From NCBI GenBank assembly GCA_934433135.1, contig CAKRZO010000001.1, positions 1 through 64,000 of the forward strand: a DNA stretch of 64,000 nt. Reading direction: 5' to 3'. Positions 17,862 through 26,374 of the stretch are shown in pieces. Both the position numbers and the translations under genes were made by a program. This stretch comes from an uncultured Acetatifactor sp. GTDB lineage: Bacteria > Bacillota > Clostridia > Lachnospirales > Lachnospiraceae. The notes beneath the pieces are model-generated. The model made no database searches. It saw only the letters and a list, made by a program, of their open reading frames with translations, and was not told the origin of the DNA. How positions within the stretch are numbered: the first letter of the stretch is position 1; each line of letters opens with the position of its first letter.

Positions 17862-19154
17862 TCATCCTGCCTTAAACCGAAATTTCTGCAATTGGTATTC
17901 GTCATTTACCGTTTCAATCTGTGCGCCCAGATTCTGCAGCTTCTGGCAAAAATCCTCATAGCCTCTGGCAATATAATGAATATCATCCAAAATCGTAATT
18001 CCTTCCGCTGCAAGTCCGGCAATCACAAGAGCGGCTCCGGCACGCAGATCCGGCGCGGAAATACTGGCCCCGGTGTATTTTTCCACACCGTCAATAATAG
18101 CGGTATTTCCCTCTACTTTGATACTGGCTCCCATTTTGGTCAGTTCATCCACATATTTAAAACGGTTTTCAAAAATACTTTCCGTCACAATGCTTGTCCC
18201 TTTTGCGAGTGCAAGCGCAACTGCAATCTGCGGCTGCATATCTGTCGGGAAACCCGGATAAGGCAGTGTCTTTACATGGGTAGGAACCAAAGGCTTGGAT
18301 GCCACGACGCGGATACAGTCATCCGCTTCCTTAACTTCACAGCCTATTTCCAGAAGCTTTGCGCTGATAGACTCCAAGTGCTTTGGAATTACATTTTTTA
18401 CTGTAACGTCTCCCTTGGTCACTGCCGCAGCAAACATAAAGGTGCCTGCTTCGATCTGGTCAGGAATAATCGCATACTCGGTTCCGTGAAGCTTCTCCAC
18501 ACCGTTAATACGAATTACATCGGTTCCCGCTCCCTTTACTTCCGCACCCATACTGTTTAAAAAATTGGCAAGATCCACTACATGGGGTTCTTTGGCAGCG
18601 TTCTCGATAATCGTTCTTCCCTCTGCCAGCACAGCTGCCATCATGACATTGATGGTTGCGCCCACACTGACAACGTCCATATAAATATGGCTTCCTGTCA
18701 GCTTCTGCGCTTTTGCTTTGATCAGACCATGCTCTATGCAGACTTCCGCACCAAGCGCTCTGAAACCTTTGATATGCTGGTCAATGGCACGGCTTCCGAT
18801 ATTACAGCCTCCCGGCAGTGCAACCTCTGCATACCGATATTTGCCAAGAAGTGCTCCGATCAAATAATAGGAAGCACGGATTTTTTTAATAAACTCATCC
18901 TCCACTACCAGAGAATGAATTCCGGAAGCATTCATAATTACCTTATGCCTGCTTTCATGCCTGACCATAACTCCGATATTTTCCACTGCCTTAATCAATA
19001 CGTTCGTATCCCTTACATCCGGGATATTATCAATTGAAACGGTCTCATCTGTCATGACCGCCGCAGCCAGAATCGGAAGTGCAGCATTTTTGGCTCCGCC
19101 GATTTCCACTTCTCCTACCAACGGATTACCGCCTTTGATCGCATACTGTTCCAT
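17862..19154 (-). CDS. murA: UDP-N-acetylglucosamine 1-carboxyvinyltransferase
   Basis: First committed step of peptidoglycan synthesis, adding enolpyruvate to UDP-GlcNAc; the target of fosfomycin. The catalytic Cys is present in LPGGCNIGSRAIDQH near residue 117, so the enzyme should be fosfomycin-sensitive rather than carrying the Cys-to-Asp change. N-terminal GGNPLVGEVEIGGAKNAALP and C-terminal DLRAGAALVIAGL are typical. 430 aa is normal. Firmicutes often have two paralogues and this one cannot be assigned to MurA1 or MurA2 from sequence here. Confidence 0.96.
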   Translation of the reverse strand: MEQYAIKGGNPLVGEVEIGGAKNAALPILAAAVMTDETVSIDNIPDVRDTNVLIKAVENIGVMVRHESRHKVIMNASGIHSLVVEDEFIKKIRASYYLIGALLGKYRYAEVALPGGCNIGSRAIDQHIKGFRALGAEVCIEHGLIKAKAQKLTGSHIYMDVVSVGATINVMMAAVLAEGRTIIENAAKEPHVVDLANFLNSMGAEVKGAGTDVIRINGVEKLHGTEYAIIPDQIEAGTFMFAAAVTKGDVTVKNVIPKHLESISAKLLEIGCEVKEADDCIRVVASKPLVPTHVKTLPYPGFPTDMQPQIAVALALAKGTSIVTESIFENRFKYVDELTKMGASIKVEGNTAIIDGVEKYTGASISAPDLRAGAALVIAGLAAEGITILDDIHYIARGYEDFCQKLQNLGAQIETVNDEYQLQKFRFKAG

Positions 19155-19200
19155 CTATTTTATACCTCATGGGTTATCAAGTTTCTGTTCCTGTGCTATT

Positions 19201-19242
19201 ATTATACCACATTTTATGAATTTGTAAACCAAACGTACGTTT
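19201..19242 (-). promoter_or_regulatory. murA promoter with adjacent palindrome
   Basis: Minus-strand TTTACA, 16 nt, TATAAT (19201-19228). Immediately upstream of the -35 lies a perfect 12-bp palindrome, AAACGTACGTTT (19231-19242), which could be an operator. No regulator can be named. Confidence 0.65.
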
Positions 19243-19323
19243 ACAGCAGAACCATTTCACAATACTATGTTAATGCAAAATGAGACTGAAGCGAAGTCCC
19301 GGGCAGGTTCATGAGGTTCCATT

Positions 19324-19390
19324 CGGGGACGCTCTCGCTCAATTTTGCTCCCCTCATTGGAATCCCCATGAGTCTACCCTTAGAAACTTG
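19324..19390. repeat. 67-bp dispersed repeat, copy 1
   Basis: Matches 30904-30970 at 62 of 67 positions; it begins CGGGGACGCTCTCGCTC and ends AGAAACTTG. Weaker similarity extends about 60 nt to the left (ACTATGTTAATGCAAAA). It fills the gap between the murA promoter and the end of the M23 peptidase gene. No open frame; origin unknown. Confidence 0.8.
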
Positions 19391-19438
19391 CTTTAATTGC
19401 AACTTAATCCATTAATTAAATCCTGTGCTTTGTTTCTA

Positions 19439-21058
19439 TTAGTTCAGGTATTTCAGCGGGTTCACCTGCTTGCCTCCGATGAGGATTTCAAAATGCAGGT
19501 GAGGACCGGAAGTAATTCCCGTGTTGCCGCTCAGAGCAATCTTTTCTCCCTGTTTTACGGTCTGTCCCGCTTTTACCAGTACTTTACTCAAATGTCCGTA
19601 GCGGGTCTGTCTTCCGTCCGGGTGATTGATATAAATAACGTAACCGTATCCGCTGCCCCATCCGGCTTTTGCAACGGTACCGCCGCAGGAAGCATACACT
19701 GCCGTTCCTTTTGGAACGGCCCAGTCGATACCCTTATGATACGTACTTGCCCCCTTCGTAGGCTGTTTTCTCCTCCCAAAACCGGACGATTGACGCCCGC
19801 CGGAGATCGGTTTGATATAGGACGGCGGAATTTTAGTTCCCCGTTCTACGATTTTGGCTATCGGCTCCAACAGCACCTCTTCTTTGATTACCTCTTTATC
19901 CGTTTCCTGATCATTCAGATAAGTGGAAAGGGTAATGGCTCTGCGAAAACCGGCGGAAGGCTGCTGGCGCACTACTGTCTGATTGGTATACCAGTTGTCA
20001 TTTTCAATATATTGCACTTCGGCATTATAGGACTCTTCCCGATAAGTCTCTTCCTGGCGGATCACGGAAAGCTTCGGTTCCGGCACCGTAATCAACAGTT
20101 CGTCTCCGATATGCAGAATACTGTTCTCATTTTCCAGATTATCATTCTTGGCAATGATCTCATCCATAGGAATATTGACTTTAATGGAAATCTCAGACAA
20201 GGTATCTCCCGGAATGACTTTATAATAGGTTGGTGTTTCCTCTTCCTCGATAATCTCTTTTTCCGCCTCTTCCATACTCCACAGGCGCGAAGCCGGAAGG
20301 CAGGATTCCACAATCTCCACCTGCTGTGCAAATTCCATATTCAGAGTTCCCAGTTCAAAATCCTCGAAAGCCTTATTTTCCGCCGTTTCCTCCAGTTCTT
20401 TTGCCTCAGCAAATACAGCCTGCACTCCGGCTATGGGGAAGGCCTTTCCTTGTTCTGCGTCTTCCTGTCCATTTTGCTTTTGCCCCTGAATATCCGCCGT
20501 CAGGACACTGACGGTTCTGTCCGCATCGTAATTCAGCGCCACCCGGAACTTTCCTTCCGCATCATACTTGTCCACCGCTTTCTGCAGCAGTGCTTCCACT
20601 TCTTCCTCTCCGGCAAGGTTGATAACGGACTCGTTTACTTTCAGTGTATAGGTTTTGTTAAGACCGGTTATTATAGTTCTTTCCAGGACTTCTTCCATAC
20701 GCTGCTGTACTTTTCTTTCGCTTTCGACCACACCCCACAGAACTTCTTCGCCGCTCCAAGACAGATCAGCATCCAGATACGTCATCCCGTCCTGTTTTAA
20801 AGCCACTTCTTTTCTGGCTTTCCGGAACAGCCTTTCCGCTGTCTCAATATCTGCGACTGCCCCCACATCCAGTCCGTTTATCTGTAAATGAAAAAGATTA
20901 TCCCCCGTCTTTTCAAACGGAATATATCCTTTAAAATACAAAAGGCAACAAAACAGCACCAAAAATGTAGCTCTCCAATATGTAATTTCCGCTTTTCCTT
21001 TGTATCTCCAATGCATTTTCATCATCTGCGCTCTCTTCTTTCCATCTTTCTGCTCCAT
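19439..21058 (-). CDS. Membrane-anchored M23 endopeptidase with LysM and G5 domains
   Basis: Peptidoglycan-active zinc peptidase facing the cell wall. A basic N-terminus precedes one membrane segment (ATFLVLFCCLLYF, about residues 30-45). The extracellular part has a coiled alpha/beta region, LysM (VIPGDTLSEISIKVN, about residues 275-320), a G5-like domain ending at GTKIPPSY, and a C-terminal M23 domain with zinc ligands HKGID and HLHFEI. The start is uncertain: ATG at 21058 is used, but its ribosome binding site is weak and ATG at 21025 is possible. A 40-nt palindrome separates it from the divergent dinB. Confidence 0.9.
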   Translation of the reverse strand: MEQKDGKKRAQMMKMHWRYKGKAEITYWRATFLVLFCCLLYFKGYIPFEKTGDNLFHLQINGLDVGAVADIETAERLFRKARKEVALKQDGMTYLDADLSWSGEEVLWGVVESERKVQQRMEEVLERTIITGLNKTYTLKVNESVINLAGEEEVEALLQKAVDKYDAEGKFRVALNYDADRTVSVLTADIQGQKQNGQEDAEQGKAFPIAGVQAVFAEAKELEETAENKAFEDFELGTLNMEFAQQVEIVESCLPASRLWSMEEAEKEIIEEEETPTYYKVIPGDTLSEISIKVNIPMDEIIAKNDNLENENSILHIGDELLITVPEPKLSVIRQEETYREESYNAEVQYIENDNWYTNQTVVRQQPSAGFRRAITLSTYLNDQETDKEVIKEEVLLEPIAKIVERGTKIPPSYIKPISGGRQSSGFGRRKQPTKGASTYHKGIDWAVPKGTAVYASCGGTVAKAGWGSGYGYVIYINHPDGRQTRYGHLSKVLVKAGQTVKQGEKIALSGNTGITSGPHLHFEILIGGKQVNPLKYLN

Positions 21059-21105
21059 TCTATCAGCTTTTTTTCCACTTGTAAACCCTTTCCCAAAAGG
21101 ATATA

Positions 21106-21145
21106 ATGATATGAGGGTCAAAAGGTATTTTGACCCTCATATCAT
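21106..21145. promoter_or_regulatory. Perfect 18-bp inverted repeat between divergent genes
   Basis: Arms 21106-21123 and 21128-21145 match perfectly around GGTA. Each arm contains ATGATATGAGGGTCAAAA. It lies between two divergent starts (M23 peptidase and dinB), so it is either an operator or a hairpin in both leaders. The 14-nt core GGGTCAAAAGGTAT recurs on the minus strand in the glnA leader near 62700. Confidence 0.7.
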
Positions 21146-21182
21146 ATAATATATTAATGGTACAGAGGGAGGATTATATTCT

Positions 21183-22427
21183 ATGGAAAACGATATTATC
21201 TTTCATATTGATGTTAATTCCGCTTTTTTAAGTTGGACCGCCGCAGACAGGCTCCAAAAAGGCGATAAGGTGGATCTGCGGCAGATTCCCTCTATTATAG
21301 GCGGTGACATGACAAAACGCCATGGAGTCGTTCTCGCCAAATCCATTCCTGCAAAAGCTTACGGAATCGCTACCGGTGAACCCGTAGCAAATGCCATGCG
21401 CAAATGTCCTTCTTTAGTCTGTGCTGCGCCGGACCACAAAATGTATTCCGAAAAAAGCCATGCCCTTATGGAATACCTAATGCAGATCTGTCCTGAAATT
21501 GAACAGGTCAGCATCGATGAATGCTTTATGAATTATACCCCGATTCGTAAAAATTATGCTTCTCCCGAAAGCGCTGCCCACATTATCAAGGATACCATCC
21601 GGGAAAAATTCGGTTTTACAGTAAACATCGGCATCTCCGACCGTAAAGTTTTGGCTAAAATGGCCTCCGATTTTAAGAAACCGGATCTGGTACATACTCT
21701 GTATTCCCGGGAAATCCGGCAAAAAATGTGGCCTTTACCGGTTTCCTCCTTGTTTATGTGCGGCCGCTCCAGCGCCGCTGCATTACATAACCTGGGAATC
21801 CGTACCATCGGAGACCTGGCCTGTACCCCGGTGGATATTCTGGAAGCGCACTTAAAAAGCCACGGCAGACTTCTTTGGGAATATGCCAACGGAAAAGACT
21901 CTTCCGGTCTTTTTTCCGAACCTGCCAAAGCAAAAGGAATAAGTCACTCTCTAACCCTGTCCGCCGATGTGCTTTCCAAAGAAGCGGCCTATAAAATCCT
22001 TCTGACGCTTTCCGAAGCCGTTACCGGCAGACTCCGTTCTTCCGCAAAACTCGCCGGTATGGTATGCACAGAGATCAAGTATGCTACCTTCCGCAGCGTA
22101 TCGCACCAGTGTATTCTGCCTACAGCCACAGCGTCTACAAAGGTTGTTTATGAAACTGCCTGTCGGTTGTTTGATGAACTCTGGGACGGATCCGCCGTTC
22201 GCCTTCTCGGAATACGGCTTTCTCATTTTACTGCTCCGGATGAGCCTGTTCAGATGTCCCTCTTTGACCTTTCTCCTTCCGAAAAAAACGCTTTTGGACA
22301 AGCAGCTTCCGAAAAGAAGCTTGTACAGCTTGACAAGACGCTGGATCATATCCGCTCCCGATTCGGGAACAATGCAATCAAAAGAGGAAGTCTGTTAAAC
22401 TCCCCCGATTCCTCTTCTTCCAAATAG
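21183..22427 (+). CDS. dinB: Y-family DNA polymerase (DNA polymerase IV-like)
   Basis: Error-prone translesion polymerase. Catalytic residues are visible: HIDVNSAFLSW at the N-terminus and the SIDECF motif near residue 105, followed by a helix-hairpin-helix (LGIRTIGDLACTP) and the little-finger domain. Near the C-terminus QMSLFD fits the QLxLF sliding-clamp binding motif. AGGGAGG precedes the ATG. It is one of the few plus-strand genes here and its stop lies 6 nt from the convergent flavin reductase stop. No LexA box of the GAAC-N4-GTTC type was seen. Confidence 0.92.
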   Translation: MENDIIFHIDVNSAFLSWTAADRLQKGDKVDLRQIPSIIGGDMTKRHGVVLAKSIPAKAYGIATGEPVANAMRKCPSLVCAAPDHKMYSEKSHALMEYLMQICPEIEQVSIDECFMNYTPIRKNYASPESAAHIIKDTIREKFGFTVNIGISDRKVLAKMASDFKKPDLVHTLYSREIRQKMWPLPVSSLFMCGRSSAAALHNLGIRTIGDLACTPVDILEAHLKSHGRLLWEYANGKDSSGLFSEPAKAKGISHSLTLSADVLSKEAAYKILLTLSEAVTGRLRSSAKLAGMVCTEIKYATFRSVSHQCILPTATASTKVVYETACRLFDELWDGSAVRLLGIRLSHFTAPDEPVQMSLFDLSPSEKNAFGQAASEKKLVQLDKTLDHIRSRFGNNAIKRGSLLNSPDSSSSK

Positions 22428-22433
22428 AGCAGA

Positions 22434-23000
22434 TTACTTTTTCTTCTTTACACTGAAACCGAACGTTCCCACCTGGGATCCGCAGGTAAAATAAGCTCCG
22501 TGAGAATACACTAACGGGTTTGCTTTTTCCAGGCAAAACCGCTTCTTTTCATCCATATATTGCTCATCTGCATGGACAGCCGCCACCTTTGCAAGGAAAA
22601 GATCATGGCTTCCAAGCGGTATGACATTCTCTACAATACATTCAATATTCACCGGGCTCTCTGCAATTAACGGCACTCTCACATTTTGTGCCGGAAGCTT
22701 CGTCAGCCCAAGCACGGCAAATTTATCCTCGTCTCTTCCGCTTTTTACGCCGCAATAATCTGTCGCATAAACCAGATCCTTTGTTGTCAGATTGATCACG
22801 AATTCTCCGGTATCCTTTAATGCCTGATAAGAATATCGCTCAGGACGTACGGATATTGATACCATAGCCGGGTTACTGCATACCGTCCCCGTCCAGGCAA
22901 TTGTCAAAATATTATCTTTTCCCTCTTTATCTGTTGTAGATACCATAACTACCGGGAGAGGGTACAGCATATTTCCCGGTCTCCAGATCTGTCTTCCCAT
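22434..23000 (-). CDS. Flavin reductase-like (FMN-binding split barrel) protein
   Basis: Single-domain flavin reductase family protein, 188 aa. LYPLPVVMVSTTDKEGKDN and the FMN-contact region WTGTVCSNPAMVSISVRPERYSY are typical, as is GEFVINLTTKDL. It may bind FMN and act as NAD(P)H:flavin reductase; the physiological partner is unknown. The start at 23000 has GGAG 7 nt away. That leader carries the GACGC/GCGTC hairpin module seen before three other genes. The C-terminus ends in a run of five Lys. Confidence 0.88.
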   Translation of the reverse strand: MGRQIWRPGNMLYPLPVVMVSTTDKEGKDNILTIAWTGTVCSNPAMVSISVRPERYSYQALKDTGEFVINLTTKDLVYATDYCGVKSGRDEDKFAVLGLTKLPAQNVRVPLIAESPVNIECIVENVIPLGSHDLFLAKVAAVHADEQYMDEKKRFCLEKANPLVYSHGAYFTCGSQVGTFGFSVKKKK

Positions 23001-23006
23001 TTTCAT

Positions 23007-23036
23007 TCTCCATCCCGAAGACGCTTTCGCGCCGCA
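23007..23036 (-). repeat. 5' leader hairpin module before the flavin reductase gene
   Basis: Minus-strand GGCGC-GAAA-GCGTC stem-loop (23020-23033), then TTCGGGATGGAG leading into the ribosome binding site. One of four copies in the window; the first stem base pair differs from the other copies but still pairs through G-U. Confidence 0.7.
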
Positions 23037-23051
23037 GGAAGTTTCCCTTCT

Positions 23052-23663
23052 CTAAAGCACAAATGTTTTCAGCAAAATCACTGCCAATCCTGCCAACGAA
23101 ACTACTAACGACGCTATACTCAGTCCCATCACGACACCGAGCTTTCCTTCCTGACTGCCGATGCTGTCAAGAATCTCTTCCGTTCCTTTGGCGGTCTGGT
23201 TTTCCACAACGGCCTGAACGTTGCGATAGACTTTGACATTCTCTTTATGTATATACTCCTCTGCTCCGGCAAAACGTTCTTCCAAAATCCCACTCAGCTG
23301 ATCTGCTTCCTTCTGGTTCTTTTCCAGTCGTCCCATAACATCCTGCGCCAACTGCCTCAATGTAGATGCCGACTCCTGCTGCAGTTTTTCCAAATGTAGG
23401 GAAGCATCGTTCTTAAGCTGCTCTACCTGTGTTACATTTGCCTCCAGCAACGCAGTAATCTGCGTATCATCCATTGCCTGCTTTGCCGCCTGTGCCGCCT
23501 GTGTTAACGCTTCCTGTGCCTTTTTTAACTGCACCAGGCATTCCTGATATTCTTTTACTTTTTCCTGCAGTCTGGCATTGTCACGCGCCTGCTGCGCCGT
23601 TATATTTTTTGCAGGCTCCTGTACCGTGAGTTTTTGTGTCAGTCTGTCCAAAAAATTCTCCAT
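23052..23663 (-). CDS. Coiled-coil protein with C-terminal membrane anchor
   Basis: Not recognised as a named family. About 165 residues of Gln/Ala/Glu-rich heptad sequence (for example QEALTQAAQAAKQAMDD, LHLEKLQQESASTLRQL) are followed by one C-terminal membrane helix (LGVVMGLSIASLVVSLAGLAVILL), so it is probably tail-anchored with the coiled coil in the cytoplasm. The ATG at 23663 has GGAGAG 7 nt upstream. It resembles the architecture of methyl-accepting or scaffold coiled coils but lacks a signalling hairpin motif. Confidence 0.75.
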   Translation of the reverse strand: MENFLDRLTQKLTVQEPAKNITAQQARDNARLQEKVKEYQECLVQLKKAQEALTQAAQAAKQAMDDTQITALLEANVTQVEQLKNDASLHLEKLQQESASTLRQLAQDVMGRLEKNQKEADQLSGILEERFAGAEEYIHKENVKVYRNVQAVVENQTAKGTEEILDSIGSQEGKLGVVMGLSIASLVVSLAGLAVILLKTFVL

Positions 23664-23706
23664 ACTCGTTCTCTCCATATCTTTGGCAGATTATCCTGTT
23701 ATTAGT

Positions 23707-23735
23707 ATTCTATCATCTTTTCAGGCTCTTCGCAA
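23707..23735 (-). promoter_or_regulatory. Promoter of the coiled-coil gene
   Basis: Minus-strand TTGCGA, 17 nt, TAGAAT, ending about 45 nt before the start codon. Confidence 0.6.
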
Positions 23736-23918
23736 CAGAAAATGGAAAGTTTGTTTTTTGTGTATTTTGCACAATGACCTTTTTCTTTTCTTTTTGTTTT
23801 TGTGTAATTCAAATACATTTTACACATTGTTCATATTTTATTCATATTTGTTTGTTATACTGTAAACAGTTACAGGGAAGTACTTAAAATCGACAAAAAG
23901 ATAAATTTTTTCATAATA

Positions 23919-23944
23919 GCCCGGGCGCTGCAAAGTACCCGGGC
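23919..23944 (-). terminator. Terminator of the first alarmone synthetase gene
   Basis: GCCCGGG / CCCGGGC stem with a 12-nt loop, 19 nt past the stop codon; the minus strand continues TATTATGAAAAAATTTA, a weak U tract. Confidence 0.55.
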
Positions 23945-23962
23945 ACTCCTCATTTTAAGGGG

Positions 23963-24607
23963 TTAAACTTTTTCTTCATTCTTTCCGATTGCCAGAATTT
24001 CTTCATTCAATGACAGCATCCTGGCATCCAGATCCGACACCATTTTAGAGCATTCGATCAGCTCACTTTTGATATGTTCCGGTGCATCGCCTTCAAATTT
24101 ATAATGAATCTTATGCTCCAGGCTTGCCCAGAAATCCATGGCAACTGTTCTGATCTGGATTTCCACTTTGGTATCTACGGTTCGATCCGACAGATAGACC
24201 GGTATTGTCACAATCATATGATAGCTTCTGTACCCGCTTGCTTTCGGATAAGTGATATAGTCTTTGACCGCCACGACTTTTATGTCCCGCTGACTGCTGA
24301 TCATCTCTGCAATCCGGTAAATATCTGAAGTAAAAGAACAGATAATCCGAATCCCGGCTATATCATTTATATACTGAACCATATTCGCAATCGTAGATTC
24401 GTATCCCTGACGTCTCAGCTTCTTTACAATACTTTCCGGTGTTTTAATCCGTGATTTGATATGTTCAATCGGATTATACTGATGCACATGCTGGAACTCA
24501 TCGTTCAGAATTTCCATCTTGGTCTCTACCTGACGCAATGCGGCATTGTAAATCAATGTAACTTCTTTCCAGCTGTCAATTCCGTTGCCCGGCTCTTTTA
24601 ATTCCAT
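23963..24607 (-). CDS. Small alarmone synthetase, RelQ-like (copy 1)
   Basis: Single-domain (p)ppGpp synthetase, 214 aa, without the hydrolase or regulatory domains of Rel. Motifs: HIKSRIKTPESIVKKL, NDIAGIRIICSF, KDYITYPKASGYRSYH and VEIQIRTVAMDFWASLEHK, the last with the conserved Glu and Arg of the synthetase fold. The ATG at 24607 has GGGGGG upstream. It likely makes pppGpp/ppGpp or pGpp in response to envelope or metabolic stress. A paralogue lies at 58624-59232. Confidence 0.93.
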   Translation of the reverse strand: MELKEPGNGIDSWKEVTLIYNAALRQVETKMEILNDEFQHVHQYNPIEHIKSRIKTPESIVKKLRRQGYESTIANMVQYINDIAGIRIICSFTSDIYRIAEMISSQRDIKVVAVKDYITYPKASGYRSYHMIVTIPVYLSDRTVDTKVEIQIRTVAMDFWASLEHKIHYKFEGDAPEHIKSELIECSKMVSDLDARMLSLNEEILAIGKNEEKV

Positions 24608-24800
24608 AATAATCCCCCCGGTTCCTGTTCTGCTTATTATTCTATCTTCAGTATAACATAGAAAGTGATAAAATTGTACATCCATTTTGATTCTTAATCC
24701 TTTTTTTAGAAATTTTCAAAACGGTATTGCTTATATCCGCATTACATTATTTTATTTCTGTTTCACGATTTTTATGACAACTTTACCCGGCTTTTGGGCT

Positions 24801-24829
24801 TTGACAAATCATCCTTTATACGTTATGAT
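24801..24829 (+). promoter_or_regulatory. Promoter of the 87-aa gene
   Basis: TTGACA, 17 nt, TATGAT on the plus strand, 31 nt before the start codon. Confidence 0.82.
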
Positions 24830-24860
24830 ACTGAAAGAAGAATCGGAAAGGAGGAACCGT

Positions 24861-25124
24861 ATGTTCCGTTTATGGGCTAAAATATGGAAGGATAACCGCA
24901 TGATAAAAGATACGGTTATTGAAGATAACACCGAAGATACCAGAACACATAAGATTTTCCACGGTCTTGAAGAGGCATGCCGCCGTTTTGACCTCGGTAA
25001 ACCAATCTGGCTGGATGCCACCGTAAAAGAATTTAAGAGACATAACAAAGCACGTTTCCATCAGGATCATTTTATTGAAAAAATTGAGTTCGACTATCTG
25101 GAAATACAGATTATTGAAGAATAG
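24861..25124 (+). CDS. Small conserved protein, 87 aa
   Basis: Unrecognised soluble protein with its own strong promoter, an AAAGGAGG ribosome binding site 7 nt from the ATG, and a strong terminator, so it is a real single-gene unit. It starts MFRLWAKIWKDNRMIKD and contains ETCR-free mixed charge with LEEACRRFDLGKPIWLDATV, a pattern seen in small Lachnospiraceae proteins. The open frame continues upstream but without signals. Function unknown. Confidence 0.8.
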   Translation: MFRLWAKIWKDNRMIKDTVIEDNTEDTRTHKIFHGLEEACRRFDLGKPIWLDATVKEFKRHNKARFHQDHFIEKIEFDYLEIQIIEE

Positions 25125-25162
25125 AAAGTTTCTTATCGAAAGACATTTTTCCGCAACCAAAG

Positions 25163-25204
25163 AGAGCAGCAAAAAGACAATGAAATCTTTTGCTGCTCTT
25201 TTTT
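25163..25204. terminator. Bidirectional terminator
   Basis: Stem AGAGCAGCAAAAAGA pairs with TCTTTTGCTGCTCT with one bulge; T run follows on the plus strand and an A-rich arm serves the minus strand. It separates the convergent 87-aa gene and galE. Confidence 0.85.
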
Positions 25205-25208
25205 CACA

Positions 25209-26225
25209 CTATTCATCATAGCCATTAGGATTATTCTTCTGCCATCTCCAGGAGTCCTCGCACATCTCGCGGATTCCGTACTGTGCCGTCCATCCCAGTT
25301 CTTCTTTTGCTTTTGTGGCATCCGCATAGCAGACAGCAATATCTCCTGCACGGCGCGGCTTGATCACATAAGGAATTTTCACTCCCGTAGCTTCCTCAAA
25401 ATTCTTTACAATATCCAGTACGCTGTATCCGGTGCCGGTTCCTAAGTTATAAATTTTGAGTCCGGCATTCTCTTTAATCTTCTGCAGTGCCTTTACATGT
25501 CCTTTTGCCAGATCCACAACATGGATATAGTCTCTGACTCCCGTTCCGTCATGGGTATCATAATCATTGCCGAACACACCGAGTTCTTTCAGCTTTCCTA
25601 CTGCGACCTGCGTGATATAAGGCATCAGGTTGTTGGGAATTCCGTTAGGGTTTTCTCCGATCGTACCGCTCTTATGGGCACCGATGGGATTAAAATAGCG
25701 AAGCAGAATGACGTTCCATTGCGGATCTGCCTTCTGAATATCCGTTAAAATCTGTTCCAGCATGGATTTCGTCCAACCGTAAGGATTGGTACACTGTCCC
25801 TTGGGACATTCTTCGGTAATGGGAATAAAGGCCGGATTTCCGTATACGGTAGCACTGGAAGAAAAGATAATATTCTTTACTCCATGTTTTCTCATAACAT
25901 CTACCAGGGTGAGCGTTCCCGCAATATTATTTTCATAATACTCCCAAGGCTTTTTAACCGATTCTCCGACTGCTTTCAGTCCGGCAAAATGAATGACTGC
26001 ATCTACGTTTTCTTTGGAAAAAATCTCTTCCAAAGCCTCTCTGTCTAAAATATCCGCTTTGTAAAAAGGAACCTTTTTACCGGTAATCGCTTCCACTCTT
26101 TTCAATGATTTTTCACAGGAATTACAAAGGTTATCCAGTACAACGACATCATAACCTGCCTCCTGCAGTTCCACTACCGTATGACTTCCGATGAATCCGG
26201 CACCGCCGGTTACCAATATTTTCAT
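25209..26225 (-). CDS. galE: UDP-glucose 4-epimerase
   Basis: Interconverts UDP-glucose and UDP-galactose, NAD dependent. Rossmann motif VTGGAGFIGSHT at the N-terminus, the Ser/Thr catalytic segment FSSSATVYG, the YGWTKSMLE Tyr-x3-Lys dyad near residue 150, and the substrate segment RYFNPIGAH. 338 aa is standard. The leader holds one copy of the hairpin module ending in GGAATGGAGG, which supplies the ribosome binding site. A UDP-sugar pyrophosphorylase gene lies 150 nt upstream. Confidence 0.97.
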   Translation of the reverse strand: MKILVTGGAGFIGSHTVVELQEAGYDVVVLDNLCNSCEKSLKRVEAITGKKVPFYKADILDREALEEIFSKENVDAVIHFAGLKAVGESVKKPWEYYENNIAGTLTLVDVMRKHGVKNIIFSSSATVYGNPAFIPITEECPKGQCTNPYGWTKSMLEQILTDIQKADPQWNVILLRYFNPIGAHKSGTIGENPNGIPNNLMPYITQVAVGKLKELGVFGNDYDTHDGTGVRDYIHVVDLAKGHVKALQKIKENAGLKIYNLGTGTGYSVLDIVKNFEEATGVKIPYVIKPRRAGDIAVCYADATKAKEELGWTAQYGIREMCEDSWRWQKNNPNGYDE

Positions 26226-26230
26226 ATTAT

Positions 26231-26274
26231 TCCTCCATTCCGCAGACGCTAAAACTCTGAAAGAATCGTGCGTC
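26231..26274 (-). repeat. 5' leader hairpin module before galE
   Basis: Minus-strand GACGC (26270-26274) and GCGTC (26245-26249) flank a longer 20-nt loop here, followed by TGCGGAATGGAGGAATAAT and the galE ATG. The 3' half is nearly identical to the other copies; the 5' half has diverged or been replaced. Confidence 0.65.
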
Positions 26275-26374
26275 TATTACGATTTTCTTTCGCTTTCGTC
26301 TTCCTCAGTGTACCTCTGTTCGGTCTCTTTCTGCAATACCCTTTTGTTGAAAAACACCTTTGAAATGTTAACTG

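Noticed and set aside
19397..20800. 467-codon plus-strand frame opposite the M23 peptidase
   Set aside because: Shadow of a gene with LysM, G5 and M23 motifs; no independent support.
21128..21150. dinB promoter as TTGACC plus TATAAT within the palindrome
   Set aside because: The two boxes are only 9 nt apart, too close for a sigma-A promoter.
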